From an uncultured Clostridia bacterium (GTDB taxonomy: Bacteria > Bacillota > Clostridia > TANB77 > CAG-508), in the NCBI GenBank assembly GCA_934130935.1, contig CAKOYQ010000017.1, positions 1 through 27,560 of the forward strand: 27,560 nt of DNA, given 5' to 3'. Shown piece by piece: positions 7,180-14,642 of this stretch; position 1 is the first letter of the stretch; every line of letters starts with the position of its first letter. The position numbers and the translations under genes are program-made. The notes beneath the pieces were generated by a model. The model was not told where the DNA came from. It ran no database searches and saw only the letters and a list, made by a program, of their open reading frames with translations.

Positions 7180-7284
7180 ACTTAATCTAGCACATTAAAT
7201 CTTCTAGTAAACAGGAAATACCCTGTTCGATATAATTGTAAAATAATTATACTACCAATTTAAAAATTGAGCAAGGTATTTCCT
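7180..7284 (+). promoter_or_regulatory. Inverted repeats between xis and int, element 1
   Basis: A first hairpin AGAAGA..TTAAT with ATTAA..TCTTCT lies at about 7174-7206. A larger structure pairs AGGAAATACC (7213-7222) with GGTATTTCCT (7275-7284), and its loop contains TATAATT-GTAAA-ATAATTATA. The right arm ends 30 bp before int. Element 3 has an outer repeat of the same kind in the same place, so it may control int translation or transcription. Confidence 0.5.
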
Positions 7285-7313
7285 CAAAAAATTTAAGAAA
7301 TGGAGGAAATATT

Positions 7314-8621
7314 ATGAGTAATAAAGGCTATACAGTTGGAACATATATAATAAAAACAGAAAAAAAGAACTCTGAATTATCTATGTGTCCTATATGTAAG
7401 AAATGCAAAGATAGATCTGTTTGTCAAAATAGAAAAAATAAAAAATCAATGAATAATTGTGATAAATGTAGAAAATGTAAAAATGCTGATAAATGCGACA
7501 AGTTCTATATTAATGAACAACATAAAGCAACTCTAACAATAGGAAAAGATATAGAAACAGGAGAAGCAATTAGAAAAACATTCACTGCTAAAACACAAGA
7601 AGAAGCATTAGATAAAATGTATAAATACAAATTAGAAATGAAAATGTCTGGTTGTTCTATTGAATTGAAAAGAACAGAAAAAACAATAGCAATTTTAGCA
7701 AAAGAAATTGAAGATTCAAAATATAGAATGGGAAAAACGAAAGCAAATGCTTACAATACTAATATGTCAACATTAGAAAGAATTAAAAAGCATAAATTTG
7801 CTAATATTCCAATAGAAAAAGTAACTAAAAAACAAATTGAAGACTTTTTACAGGAAGAAAGAGTAAAGTCAAATTCCACTATAAAAAAAGATTATAGAAT
7901 GCTTAAATATGTTTATGAATATGCAAATTATAAATTATATTTAGTAAAAAATTTATTTGAAGGCATTGATCGTATTGAAAAACCAAAAAGTTTAAAAGAA
8001 GATAAAGATGTAGTTGCTTTAACAATAACAGAACAAAACCAATTAGAAGACTATTTAGAAAGTCATTCATCAAATTATAAAAACATTATTCTTTTGTGTT
8101 TATATACAGGGATGAGAATCGGCGAAGTACTAGCATTGAATTACAATGAAGATATTGATTTAGATAATAAAATGATTAAAGTCACAAAAACTTTAACAAA
8201 AGATAGAAATAAAAATACTATTATTGGTCCAACTAAAACTAAAAGTGGGAAAAGAAATATAGAAATAAATGAACTTACAGAAGATATTATAATAGATTCA
8301 TTAAATAACAAAATAGAAAACAAAAATAAAGTTCTATTTTGCCAAGCAAATAAAAAATTATATGTAGATAATACAATAAATTCGGCATTTAAGCGAATAT
8401 GCAAAAATGCAGGAATAACAAAACCAGTAAATACCCATATGTTAAGACATACTTTTGCAACTAGATGTATTGAGGCAGGAGTAGACTTGCCAGTGTTGCA
8501 AAAACTAATGGGACATGCCAATATTGAAACTACAATAAATACTTATGGCGATATTTACAATTATTATAAACAAAAAGAAACTCAAAAAGTAATAGATTAT
8601 TTAAAGAGAGAAAGAGCATAA
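7314..8621 (+). CDS. int: Tyrosine recombinase integrase with Cys-rich N-terminus
   Basis: A 435-aa Tn916-like site-specific recombinase that integrates and excises element 1 at tRNA-Pro. The catalytic set is complete: R268 (GMRIGE), H375-x-x-R378 (HMLRHT), H401 (MGH) and nucleophile Y411 (INTY). The core-binding domain spans about 115-215 and the N-terminal arm-binding domain includes TIGKDIETGEAIRKTFTAKTQEEA (75-98). Unusually, residues 25-61 hold two Cys modules, C25-x2-C28-x2-C31-x5-C37 and C49-x2-C52-x2-C55-x5-C61. These could bind zinc or an iron-sulfur centre. The element 3 integrase shares them. RBS GGAGGAA. Confidence 0.93.
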   Translation: MSNKGYTVGTYIIKTEKKNSELSMCPICKKCKDRSVCQNRKNKKSMNNCDKCRKCKNADKCDKFYINEQHKATLTIGKDIETGEAIRKTFTAKTQEEALDKMYKYKLEMKMSGCSIELKRTEKTIAILAKEIEDSKYRMGKTKANAYNTNMSTLERIKKHKFANIPIEKVTKKQIEDFLQEERVKSNSTIKKDYRMLKYVYEYANYKLYLVKNLFEGIDRIEKPKSLKEDKDVVALTITEQNQLEDYLESHSSNYKNIILLCLYTGMRIGEVLALNYNEDIDLDNKMIKVTKTLTKDRNKNTIIGPTKTKSGKRNIEINELTEDIIIDSLNNKIENKNKVLFCQANKKLYVDNTINSAFKRICKNAGITKPVNTHMLRHTFATRCIEAGVDLPVLQKLMGHANIETTINTYGDIYNYYKQKETQKVIDYLKRERA

Positions 8622-8683
8622 AAGAACATTTAAAATTAAACATTTGAATTTTAGATTAATACTAAAATAAGGGTTTAAAAAAA

Positions 8684-8694
8684 ATGTTTTAAAA
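8684..8694 (+). repeat. Candidate arm site, right end of element 1
   Basis: ATGTTTTAAAA, identical to copies at 215 and 246 near the left end. It lies 60 bp inside the right att copy and downstream of int. Confidence 0.4.
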
Positions 8695-8754
8695 TACCAA
8701 AAGTATCATAAAACATTGATAAATATAGGACTTGGGGTAGTTTGAAAAAGCTAC

Positions 8755-8765
8755 CGCCTCGACCA
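8755..8765 (+). repeat. att core copy 2 (element 1 / element 2 junction)
   Basis: CGCCTCGACCA, identical to tRNA positions 67-77. Flanking bases differ on both sides, so this is the shortest copy in the array. Confidence 0.85.
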
Positions 8766-9021
8766 GAAAAAGAGACTTTTTACAAGTCTCTTAATTTGTT
8801 TTTAGGCTATTTGAAGCCTTTTTTCTTTTCTCTAACTTTTTCTAAATTTCTCTATATTTGTGTTACTGCATTCAATGCTACATTCAGCTAAAATAATTTG
8901 AATGTAATAATTGCATTCAAATTATTAAAGCATAAAGGAAGTATCTTTAATTATATTTTTTAAATTTTAGTATAATAAAAGATAACAAGATGCAAATTAT
9001 ACAAAATTTCATCTTGTTATC
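8766..9021. other. Left end of element 2: hairpins, arm-type repeat, terminator
   Basis: Non-coding. It contains hairpin AAGAGACTT/AAGTCTCTT (8770-8792) and AGGCT/AGCCT plus T run (8804-8826). Next come the arm-type repeat at 8862-8887 and a perfect 13-bp inverted repeat AATAATTTGAATG/CATTCAAATTATT (8892-8926). A 12-bp stem GATAACAAGATG/CATCTTGTTATC (8981-9021) just beyond the leftward operon likely terminates it. Confidence 0.7.
8862..8887 (+). repeat. Arm-type repeat, left end of element 2
   Basis: GTTACTGCATTCAA (TG) CTACATTCAG, matching 17101-17125 at the right end apart from one or two bases in the middle. It contains two CATTCA motifs, and two more follow in the adjacent inverted repeat. 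Confidence 0.65.
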
Positions 9022-9032
9022 GATATATATAT

Positions 9033-9476
9033 CTATTTTCTAAATAAATTTATAATTTTTTCAATTATTTTTTGTAAAAAATTCTTTTCTTTTACTTCAA
9101 TTAATGAAGTATTACTTTCTGAGTTTTGCAAATTTTCTTGTTTGTTCTTAAACAAATTATTTACATTATATTTTTCTTGTTTTTCTTCCTCAAATCTCAT
9201 TCTATCTATTTTTTCTTTATTTAATATTTTTGCTCTTTGATTATCTTGTGCCCAATAATCTCTAAATAAAATCGATATAATTAGTTTTGCTTTTTTTGAT
9301 ACATTTTGGTCATCAAGAGATTGTAAAGGATTATAATTAAATATATAATTTTTATTTTGATTATCGGAAAAAACTTTAATCATATCTTGTGGTATTTTAT
9401 TATAATCTGTTTTAGGTATAAATTTTAATATTTCTAATACCTCTGTATATGCATTTGCATATTCCATACTAATCAT
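9033..9476 (-). CDS. Conserved unknown protein with amphipathic C-terminal helix (paralogue of 18765-19214)
   Basis: A 147-aa protein. It aligns with the element 3 protein at 18765-19214. Both have an opening (ANAYTEVLEIL against ANTYEEVYEVL), a KIPxxxI motif near residue 27, a central segment ending RDYWAQDNQRAKI against YTYWRNDNERSKI, a NxFKNK motif, and a C-terminal EKNFLQKI..KI..LF(R/K)K. The last is a basic amphipathic helix that could touch membrane or a partner. The middle is a charged linker. No enzyme motif is seen. RBS ATAGGAG precedes the ATG. It is last in the leftward operon, followed by the terminator at 8981-9021. Confidence 0.7.
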   Translation of the reverse strand: MISMEYANAYTEVLEILKFIPKTDYNKIPQDMIKVFSDNQNKNYIFNYNPLQSLDDQNVSKKAKLIISILFRDYWAQDNQRAKILNKEKIDRMRFEEEKQEKYNVNNLFKNKQENLQNSESNTSLIEVKEKNFLQKIIEKIINLFRK

Positions 9477-9485
9477 AATATACTC

Positions 9486-9848
9486 CTATTCTTTTGAAAG
9501 ATTATCTTTATCTTTTTGTTGATTTAATTGTTGTTCTATATCTTGTTGAACAGCATCTTTAGCTTGTGTATCATTTTGCTCACTTAATGTTTCTTTACCA
9601 AGAGCTTGTGTGCTTACAGATTTTAAGTCTTTTGCTTGAGAAACTTCTTGTATTTTTTGATAAAATTTATTTACATATTGCAAGAGTTCTTGCTTATTTG
9701 AAGTAAGAATTGATACATCTGCAAGTAATAAAGGTATAATGTCTTCTTGTGAATTTTCTAAGGCATTCATATCAAGCTCATAATGTTTATTATTTACTAA
9801 TTTTTTAGATATATTAGCGTAATTAAGTCCGTTCTTGATCAAAGTCAA
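9486..9848 (-). CDS. Unknown protein with Gln/Asp-rich tail
   Basis: A 120-aa protein with a TTG start at 9848 that overlaps the upstream gene by 26 bp. The N-terminal half (LNYANISKKLVNNKHYELDMNALENSQEDIIPLL) is ordered and helical, followed by a helix (KQELLQYVNKFYQKIQEV) and a polar tail rich in Gln, Asp and Lys. No family recognised. The only nearby GGAG lies 15 bases before the TTG, so translation probably depends on coupling. Alternatively the pair 9486-10191 was once a single gene split by a frameshift. Confidence 0.6.
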   Translation of the reverse strand: MTLIKNGLNYANISKKLVNNKHYELDMNALENSQEDIIPLLLADVSILTSNKQELLQYVNKFYQKIQEVSQAKDLKSVSTQALGKETLSEQNDTQAKDAVQQDIEQQLNQQKDKDNLSKE

Positions 9849-10191
9849 TGTTCATAATAAATTCTCCATTTTCAAGCTGATCAGAACCAACATTATAAAA
9901 ACCTTCTAGAATTTCAAAACTTATTTCATCATTAATATTCAATCCAAAATGAACATTAGAATCTACTAATTTTTTTGTATCACCAAGATAATCGTAATTA
10001 AATTGAGGTTCTTTATCAAATACGTGAATTAAATCACCTTCAAGGCAAACATGAAGTCCATCAAAACAATAATATTCTACTCCTTCTTCAGTTGTCTTAA
10101 TTAAATTTTGTGGTAAACATTTAGATTTTATATTTTCTAGCATTGTTCTATATTTATTATATGAATTAGCTGTTTCATTTTTTTCTACCAT
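9823..10191 (-). CDS. Unknown small acidic protein
   Basis: A 122-aa protein starting with MVEKNETANSYNKYRTMLENIKSKCLP. The mostly beta-type C-terminal part contains GLHVCLEGDLIHVFDKEP and ISFEILEGFYNVG. It is acidic. No family recognised. It follows the relaxase by about 135 bp on the same strand and is overlapped by the next gene. The reading can be extended into that gene by a one-base shift near 9830, so an old fusion or a frameshift is possible. Confidence 0.6.
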   Translation of the reverse strand: MVEKNETANSYNKYRTMLENIKSKCLPQNLIKTTEEGVEYYCFDGLHVCLEGDLIHVFDKEPQFNYDYLGDTKKLVDSNVHFGLNINDEISFEILEGFYNVGSDQLENGEFIMNIDFDQERT

Positions 10192-10325
10192 ATCTTTCCC
10201 TCTCTTTCGAATAAAAATAATTAATTTAATTTTATCATAATAAATTATTTTGTCAACAACAATTTTATAAATTTAAACTATTATATAATCGATGTATGAA
10301 TATATTATCTAAACTCGTTAACTAT

Positions 10326-11561
10326 TTACATTTCTTCCTCATCTTCAAACCAATCAAAATCACTAGAATTAACTTTCTTCATTGCATATTCTTTCATAGC
10401 CTGTTTTGATAAAGTCTTATATCTTCTAATTTTTCTTTTAGGTCTATGATTTATTTGTGAGTTAGAAACCATATTGCTGATAGCAATAATCCTACCAAGA
10501 ATGTTATTAAACCTGTTTTCCATTTTATTTTGGAAATCTTGCTTTTCTGTTCCTCTTCCGTTTCTTTCAATTCTTGTTTCAAGTTGTAAAATTGATCTTT
10601 CAACTTTTCCTCTACCAATTTTTTCATTTCCTCGTTCATTCGAATATTGTCCTTTAATAACTTTTCCTGTGTATCTTGTACTTTCTTTTTCATAATTGTT
10701 ATATCTTCTACTATTGCTTGTTCCATTTGATATAAATCCTTGATTATCTCTGGCTCTATTAGATAATAATTCATCTTTACTATTGATGGAACTACTTGAT
10801 TTTCTTGTATTATTTGATTGTTCTTTTTCAATTCTTCTAAATTCATTTTCCATTGCTCCTTTTGAATATTTTTCATCATATAATTTATTATCTCTACATT
10901 TATATCCTTCAGGTGTTGTATATGTAATGTATTTTCTTGTATCTGTCCAATTAACTTGATATCCTAATTTATTCATATTTTTTATAAACTCTTCTTTTGT
11001 ATTACTTTCTGCTAATGATAAATCAATTGCATTCATTAATTTAAATTTCCAACTCTTACCTTGTTCAGCAACTCTGTATTCATTTCTTTTTATGTATTGT
11101 GTGTGTTCTTTTTTAGGTATAACTGAAGCTCCTATTTCCAAACACAACTTGTCTGAATAATCTTTTAAATCTTGTAAATTCTTTTTACTCATTTGTATTT
11201 TATATCCATTTTCAAATGAAACTGAATTTACAACTAAATGGTTATGCAAATGTTTTTTATCAATATGTGTTGCGACTAATACCTGGTATCCATTGAATTT
11301 TTTTGCTAATCTAATACCTGTATTATGAACTTGATCTGCAGATAAATTATCTTTTGGGTCAAATGATTGAATAATATGAATATACTGTCTGCCATTATTC
11401 TTGTTATATAATTCTTTTGTATATAACATTTCTTCTAAACTACTTTCAGCTAAGCAGTCTTTCCCTGTTATCAAATTAGCATTTGTTTTCTTGTCTTGTG
11501 TAACATAATTTATAATTGTTTTTAAATTTGCTTTTGAACTAATTGCTTCAATAATTGCCAT
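10326..11561 (-). CDS. mobA: MobP-type relaxase (MobA/VirD2-like)
   Basis: A 411-aa relaxase that nicks oriT. The N-terminal catalytic domain has the likely nucleophile Y19 (IINYVTQ) and the metal-binding triad motif HIDKKHLHNH (H99, H104, H106, H108). Residues after about 245 are Ser/Asn/Arg-rich and low in predicted structure, and this is the part overprinted by a second gene. The start overlaps the end of mobC by 40 bp, which is typical coupling. It belongs to the leftward mobilization operon. Transfer would need an external type IV system. Confidence 0.88.
   Translation of the reverse strand: MAIIEAISSKANLKTIINYVTQDKKTNANLITGKDCLAESSLEEMLYTKELYNKNNGRQYIHIIQSFDPKDNLSADQVHNTGIRLAKKFNGYQVLVATHIDKKHLHNHLVVNSVSFENGYKIQMSKKNLQDLKDYSDKLCLEIGASVIPKKEHTQYIKRNEYRVAEQGKSWKFKLMNAIDLSLAESNTKEEFIKNMNKLGYQVNWTDTRKYITYTTPEGYKCRDNKLYDEKYSKGAMENEFRRIEKEQSNNTRKSSSSINSKDELLSNRARDNQGFISNGTSNSRRYNNYEKESTRYTGKVIKGQYSNERGNEKIGRGKVERSILQLETRIERNGRGTEKQDFQNKMENRFNNILGRIIAISNMVSNSQINHRPKRKIRRYKTLSKQAMKEYAMKKVNSSDFDWFEDEEEM
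10451..10846 (-). CDS. mobB: MobB-like protein nested in the relaxase gene
   Basis: A 131-aa protein read in a different frame on the same strand, wholly inside the relaxase gene. The start is set at ATG 10846 because AAGGAG stands nine bases upstream. A longer form from 10879 has no such site. It is a long charged helix or coiled coil (to about residue 105, rich in Glu, Lys and Gln) followed by a C-terminal transmembrane helix (LITFLVGLLLSAIWFLTHK). The layout matches MobB of ColE1-type and IncQ mobilization systems, which overlaps mobA and has a membrane helix. It likely tethers the relaxosome to the membrane. Confidence 0.65.
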   Translation of the reverse strand: MNLEELKKNNQIIQENQVVPSIVKMNYYLIEPEIIKDLYQMEQAIVEDITIMKKKVQDTQEKLLKDNIRMNEEMKKLVEEKLKDQFYNLKQELKETEEEQKSKISKIKWKTGLITFLVGLLLSAIWFLTHK

Positions 11562-11830
11562 ATGTTATTCACTTCCATTCGCAGTTCTTTCAAGTCAACT
11601 ACTGTAATTATTTTTTCATTTGCAAGTCTTGTTAATTGATTAATATTATTTCCTATTCTTCTAAGTTCACTATCTACTTTATCTAATCCATTTACAATAA
11701 TAATTTTATCTTTTAAACAAGAACTAATTATAAATTTAGAAATAGTCATATTATACATTTTTGATTTTTCTTCAATTTTCATCTTTTCACTTTCAGTTAA
11801 TCGTATATTTATCTTCTGATTTTTTTGCAT
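11522..11830 (-). CDS. mobC: MobC relaxosome protein
   Basis: A 102-aa protein. An RHH-type N-terminus (KINIRLTESEKMKIEEKSKMYNMTISKFIISSCL, about 6-40) is followed by the MobC core LRRIGNNINQLTRLANE (57-73) and a C-terminal helix. MobC binds oriT and helps open the strands for the relaxase. Its RBS (GGAGGAAG) is right after the candidate oriT. The stop lies 40 bp inside the relaxase gene. Confidence 0.88.
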   Translation of the reverse strand: MQKNQKINIRLTESEKMKIEEKSKMYNMTISKFIISSCLKDKIIIVNGLDKVDSELRRIGNNINQLTRLANEKIITVVDLKELRMEVNNIWQLLKQLVQKQI

Positions 11831-11865
11831 TCAACTTCCTCCTTTATTTTCCCTAAAACAGATTA

Positions 11866-11935
11866 AAGGGGTTGGGGTTCTCCCAATTTTGCAAGCTCTA
11901 TTTGTAGTACTTGTACTTACAAATAGGAAGCTTGC
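11866..11935 (-). other. Candidate oriT of element 2
   Basis: Between int and mobC, as expected for MobP systems. A long hairpin pairs 11891-11906 with 11917-11935 (16 bp with a 2-nt bulge), and next to it lies GGGGTTGGGGTTCTCCC (11868-11884) toward mobC. The hairpin plus the G-rich nick-like flank is the main evidence. The nick position cannot be told from sequence. Confidence 0.5.
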
Positions 11936-11955
11936 AATACTATATATTTGATATT

Positions 11956-13134
11956 CTAATTACTGCTATTTACAAAATTTAATTGGTTATTATTTAAATA
12001 GTTATTTACTTTTTCTATTTCATCTTCTTTAAATTTATTGAACACAGATGTATATGTATTTAAAGTTACTGTAACATCTTTGTGTCCCATTAATCTTTGT
12101 AAAACTACTGCTGTCATTCCTGCTTCAATACATCTTGTTCCATAAGTGTGTCTTAAACAATGTGTGCTAATATTTTTAGAATTTACATTTAATTCTTCTT
12201 TGAAAATTCTTTTTAGCTCTTTATTAATTGCAGATGTTCTTATATAACTATCATTATTTGTAAATATTAAATTGTGTAAATTTTCATTTGTATATTTTAG
12301 TTGTTCTTCAAAAATAGGCACTAAAAATTCTGGTATAGGTAAAATTCTATTACCTGAATATGTTTTTGTCTTATTTCCTAAAATAATCGCAAATTCTTTA
12401 TCATTTGTAAGTGTTCTCTTAACATATAAAACTTTATTTTCTAAATCAATACTCTCTTTGCTTAATGCTAGTACTTCTCCTATTCTTAATCCCATATACA
12501 TTTGTATTAAAAATATATTTTTATATGGTTCATCTTCTATTGAAATTTTATTTAAATATTCTGTAAATGATTTTTGCACATCAATATCTAATGCTTCAAC
12601 GACTTTAGTTTGCTTATTGCTTTTAGGTTTTATTACTTCATACATAGGATTATATGAAATATATTTTTTAATTTCTGCCCTACGATATGCTTGTACAAAT
12701 TGTTCATAAAGTTTCTTAATATATGAATCACTTAAATCTTTTACAGAATTTAAAAACTCTTGAATATCATCTTTTGTTATATCTTGTATTTTCATATTTC
12801 CAATTTTGCTATTTTTAATTTTATTGATAGTCCATTTTAATCTAGCATATTGACCACCAGAAATTGTATTTGACGCAAGTTTTTCTTCTCTTATATCTTC
12901 CATTATTTTTACTAATTCAATTCCATTTTTCTCTACATACATATCATTATTCATTTTATATTTAATCTCATTTAATTTATTTAAAACCTCTTTTTGAGTT
13001 TTTCCATATACTGATTTTCTAATAGCTTTTCCTTCTGAAGATATTCCTGATATGTATTGACCTATCCATCTTTTATTTTTCTTATCTTCAAATATTGTAC
13101 CTTCGCCATTTCCTCTTCTTCTTTTTTTCTTCAT
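11956..13134 (-). CDS. int: Tyrosine recombinase integrase
   Basis: A 392-aa integrase of Tn916/phage type without the Cys-rich insert. The N-terminal AP2-like arm-binding domain (GEGTIFEDKKNKRWIGQYI, then GKAIRKSVYGKTQKEV) is followed by a core-binding domain (70-175) and a catalytic domain with R217 (GLRIGE), H325 and R328 (THCLRHT), H351 (MGH) and Y361 (LNTY). It follows the replisome organiser by 12 bp with RBS AGGAGGTC. It presumably recombines the same tRNA-Pro core as the other integrases but through CATTCA-type arms. Confidence 0.92.
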   Translation of the reverse strand: MKKKRRRGNGEGTIFEDKKNKRWIGQYISGISSEGKAIRKSVYGKTQKEVLNKLNEIKYKMNNDMYVEKNGIELVKIMEDIREEKLASNTISGGQYARLKWTINKIKNSKIGNMKIQDITKDDIQEFLNSVKDLSDSYIKKLYEQFVQAYRRAEIKKYISYNPMYEVIKPKSNKQTKVVEALDIDVQKSFTEYLNKISIEDEPYKNIFLIQMYMGLRIGEVLALSKESIDLENKVLYVKRTLTNDKEFAIILGNKTKTYSGNRILPIPEFLVPIFEEQLKYTNENLHNLIFTNNDSYIRTSAINKELKRIFKEELNVNSKNISTHCLRHTYGTRCIEAGMTAVVLQRLMGHKDVTVTLNTYTSVFNKFKEDEIEKVNNYLNNNQLNFVNSSN

Positions 13135-13146
13135 AATCTTGACCTC

Positions 13147-13944
13147 CTATTTTGCAAGTTCATTTATTAAACTTGAAATGTAATATTCTATTATATTTTC
13201 AATTTTTTTACTTTTTAAAATGTTACCAAATACTTTCTCTAGTATCGGTAAAGTAACTTTTTCTAATAATTCAGCTTGTTTATTATCATATAATCTTTTG
13301 ATTGCTGATTGATATAATTTTATTTGTATTAATAGATTTTCTGGTAGATATTCTGCGTTTTGAATATATATTTTCTTTTTATTGAAAATCGCATTGTATT
13401 TTGTTGTTTCCTCTTGAACTAGTTTTGCTTTATTTAATTTTAAATTAATTAACTTTAATCTATCATTCAATCCATCAGTTTCTATATCTTCATCTATCTC
13501 TATATCTAACTCTTTATCTATCTCTTGTGGACTATTTGGTGGACATTGTCCACTTAATAATTTTTGCTTTTCTCTCTGTTCTCTTTTTTGTTTTGCCCAA
13601 CCAGTTTCACTACCTACCATATTTTCAAATCCTGCTATTTTTAAGCAAATTCCATCATCTGTATATATTAAATTTAGTTTTTTAAATAATTCCATAGCTA
13701 CAATAACAGTATCTTTACTAAAATATTTAGTATCTCTTGCTATTTTATCTGGATCATAAGGAATAATCATTTCTCCAACTCTCGATGCTAGTTCACCATT
13801 ATTGTTAGCAGTTTGTAAACATAGCATTTGGTATAAAACTATATATTGACAACCATCTTTTTGTGATAATAAAAAATCTATCTCAGCTAAATTAAAAAAA
13901 TCAGTTTTTAACTTTATCCAATAATATCTCTTTGTTTTTTCCAT
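13147..13944 (-). CDS. Phage-type replisome organiser (DnaD-like N-terminus)
   Basis: A 265-aa protein with the phage replisome organiser N-terminal winged helix (YYWIKLKTDFFNLAEIDFLLSQKDGCQYIVLYQMLCLQT, about 7-48), including the NGELA...IPYD segment and the recognition region ARDTKYFSKDTVIVAMELF. An acidic linker (about 140-160) leads to a helical C-terminal part. The family loads helicase or opens origins in phages and ICEs. It suggests element 2 replicates after excision by a phage-like initiator and not the RepA used by the others. It lies between xis-like and int genes. Confidence 0.75.
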   Translation of the reverse strand: MEKTKRYYWIKLKTDFFNLAEIDFLLSQKDGCQYIVLYQMLCLQTANNNGELASRVGEMIIPYDPDKIARDTKYFSKDTVIVAMELFKKLNLIYTDDGICLKIAGFENMVGSETGWAKQKREQREKQKLLSGQCPPNSPQEIDKELDIEIDEDIETDGLNDRLKLINLKLNKAKLVQEETTKYNAIFNKKKIYIQNAEYLPENLLIQIKLYQSAIKRLYDNKQAELLEKVTLPILEKVFGNILKSKKIENIIEYYISSLINELAK

Positions 13945-14103
13945 AATCTACTCACTTTCTAATATTTCTACTTAATTTTCTATTGTTAGAAGTAAGGAAA
14001 AATGATATAATATTCTTATAAAGATTACGAATGTCTTTATGTAGCATTTGTGCAAAAGCCTGCTCGCTAAAGTGTGCTTTTGTATAAATGTTTTTTATAT
14101 TTC

Positions 14104-14349
14104 TCATATAACATCAATCCTTTTTTCCATCTTCCATAAAATATAGGCTATCTTTTGTATTTTTCTAGTTTTGCCTATATTAACAGATGGGAAGTCTGCA
14201 CGATTAAATATTTCGTTCGTTTTGTTTTCTCCCATATATAAATCTTTTGCTACATCTTTTACAGTTAGCATTTTAAATGGGTCGTCTAAGCTTTTAACTG
14301 CTTGTTTTACTAATTCCTTCTTAAGTTCTTCACTAAAACTTTCATTCAT
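14104..14349 (-). CDS. xis: Xis-like helix-turn-helix protein
   Basis: An 81-aa protein. A helical N-terminus (EELKKELVKQAVKSL) precedes an Xis/MerR-like HTH (MLTVKDVAKDLYMGENKTNEIFNRADFPSVNIGKTRKI, about 27-64). It differs from the other Xis proteins by a longer N-terminal helix and by lacking the usual FWI wing. It is first in the leftward operon. Its leader holds one of the TATCC..GGATA operators. Downstream (14040-14090) a CAAAAGC...GCTTTTG hairpin may partly terminate. Confidence 0.7.
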   Translation of the reverse strand: MNESFSEELKKELVKQAVKSLDDPFKMLTVKDVAKDLYMGENKTNEIFNRADFPSVNIGKTRKIQKIAYILWKMEKRIDVI

Positions 14350-14375
14350 AAATTTGTCCTCCTTCGAAAATTATT

Positions 14376-14603
14376 AATCCATTTTGGATACTTGATAAGT
14401 AAAAAAAATAAATCTTATATTTATATTTTCACTTTTAATTGTATTCCTCCTTTCAAATTTATCTATATCCGTTTTGGATATTTATATATATAATTCAAAG
14501 TGGATACAATGTCAATATCTTTTTCAAAATTTTTTGAACTTTCTATAACTTTTATGTAAAAAATATTTAATTTTCAGTAATTATTGACTTTCCAAAATGG
14601 ATA
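14376..14603. promoter_or_regulatory. Control region with four copies of a TATCCAAAATGGATA operator
   Basis: Copies at 14376-14390, 14466-14480, 14493-14506 (half degenerate) and 14589-14603, each near-palindromic with arms TATCC and GGATA. Two lie in the spacers of the divergent promoters and two in the leftward leader. The gene on the right encodes an XRE repressor, the natural ligand. The layout resembles a phage or ICE lysogeny switch. Confidence 0.8.
14487..14515 (-). promoter_or_regulatory. Leftward promoter of element 2 operon
   Basis: On the minus strand TTGACA (14515-14510), 17-bp spacer, TATATA (14492-14487). An operator copy lies in the spacer and another just at the expected transcription start. 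Confidence 0.75.
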
Positions 14604-14612
14604 TGATAAAAT
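14584..14612 (+). promoter_or_regulatory. Rightward promoter of the XRE-Fic-AbiTii operon
   Basis: TTGACT (14584-14589), 17-bp spacer, TAAAAT (14607-14612). An operator copy (14589-14603) fills the spacer, which implies autorepression. Confidence 0.75.
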
Positions 14613-14642
14613 TTATACATAAATTAAGAAGGAGCAAAAACT

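Larger units (their letters stand above)
78..8765 (+). mobile_element. Integrative mobilizable element 1 (RepA-MobV-Xis-Int)
   Basis: Bounded by the tRNA 3' end on the left and an 11-bp copy of it on the right. Rightward genes: repA, mobV (with oriT between them), then cargo, xis and int, with int next to the right att copy. It has a relaxase and oriT but no type IV secretion genes, so it would need a helper for transfer. The 11-bp motif ATGTTTTAAAA occurs at 215, 246 and 8684, near both ends, and is a candidate integrase arm site. The crossover point within the core is not known, so the ends are good to about 15 bp. Confidence 0.85.

Noticed and set aside
8141..8521. 126-aa leftward open frame opposite the element 1 integrase
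   Set aside because: It is the antisense of the conserved catalytic domain, lacks an RBS and looks hydrophobic only because of codon bias.
12272..12709. 145-aa rightward open frame opposite the element 2 integrase
   Set aside because: Hydrophobic, Cys/Phe/Leu-rich translation typical of the reverse strand of an AT-rich gene, with no ribosome binding site, and the integrase on the other strand is complete.
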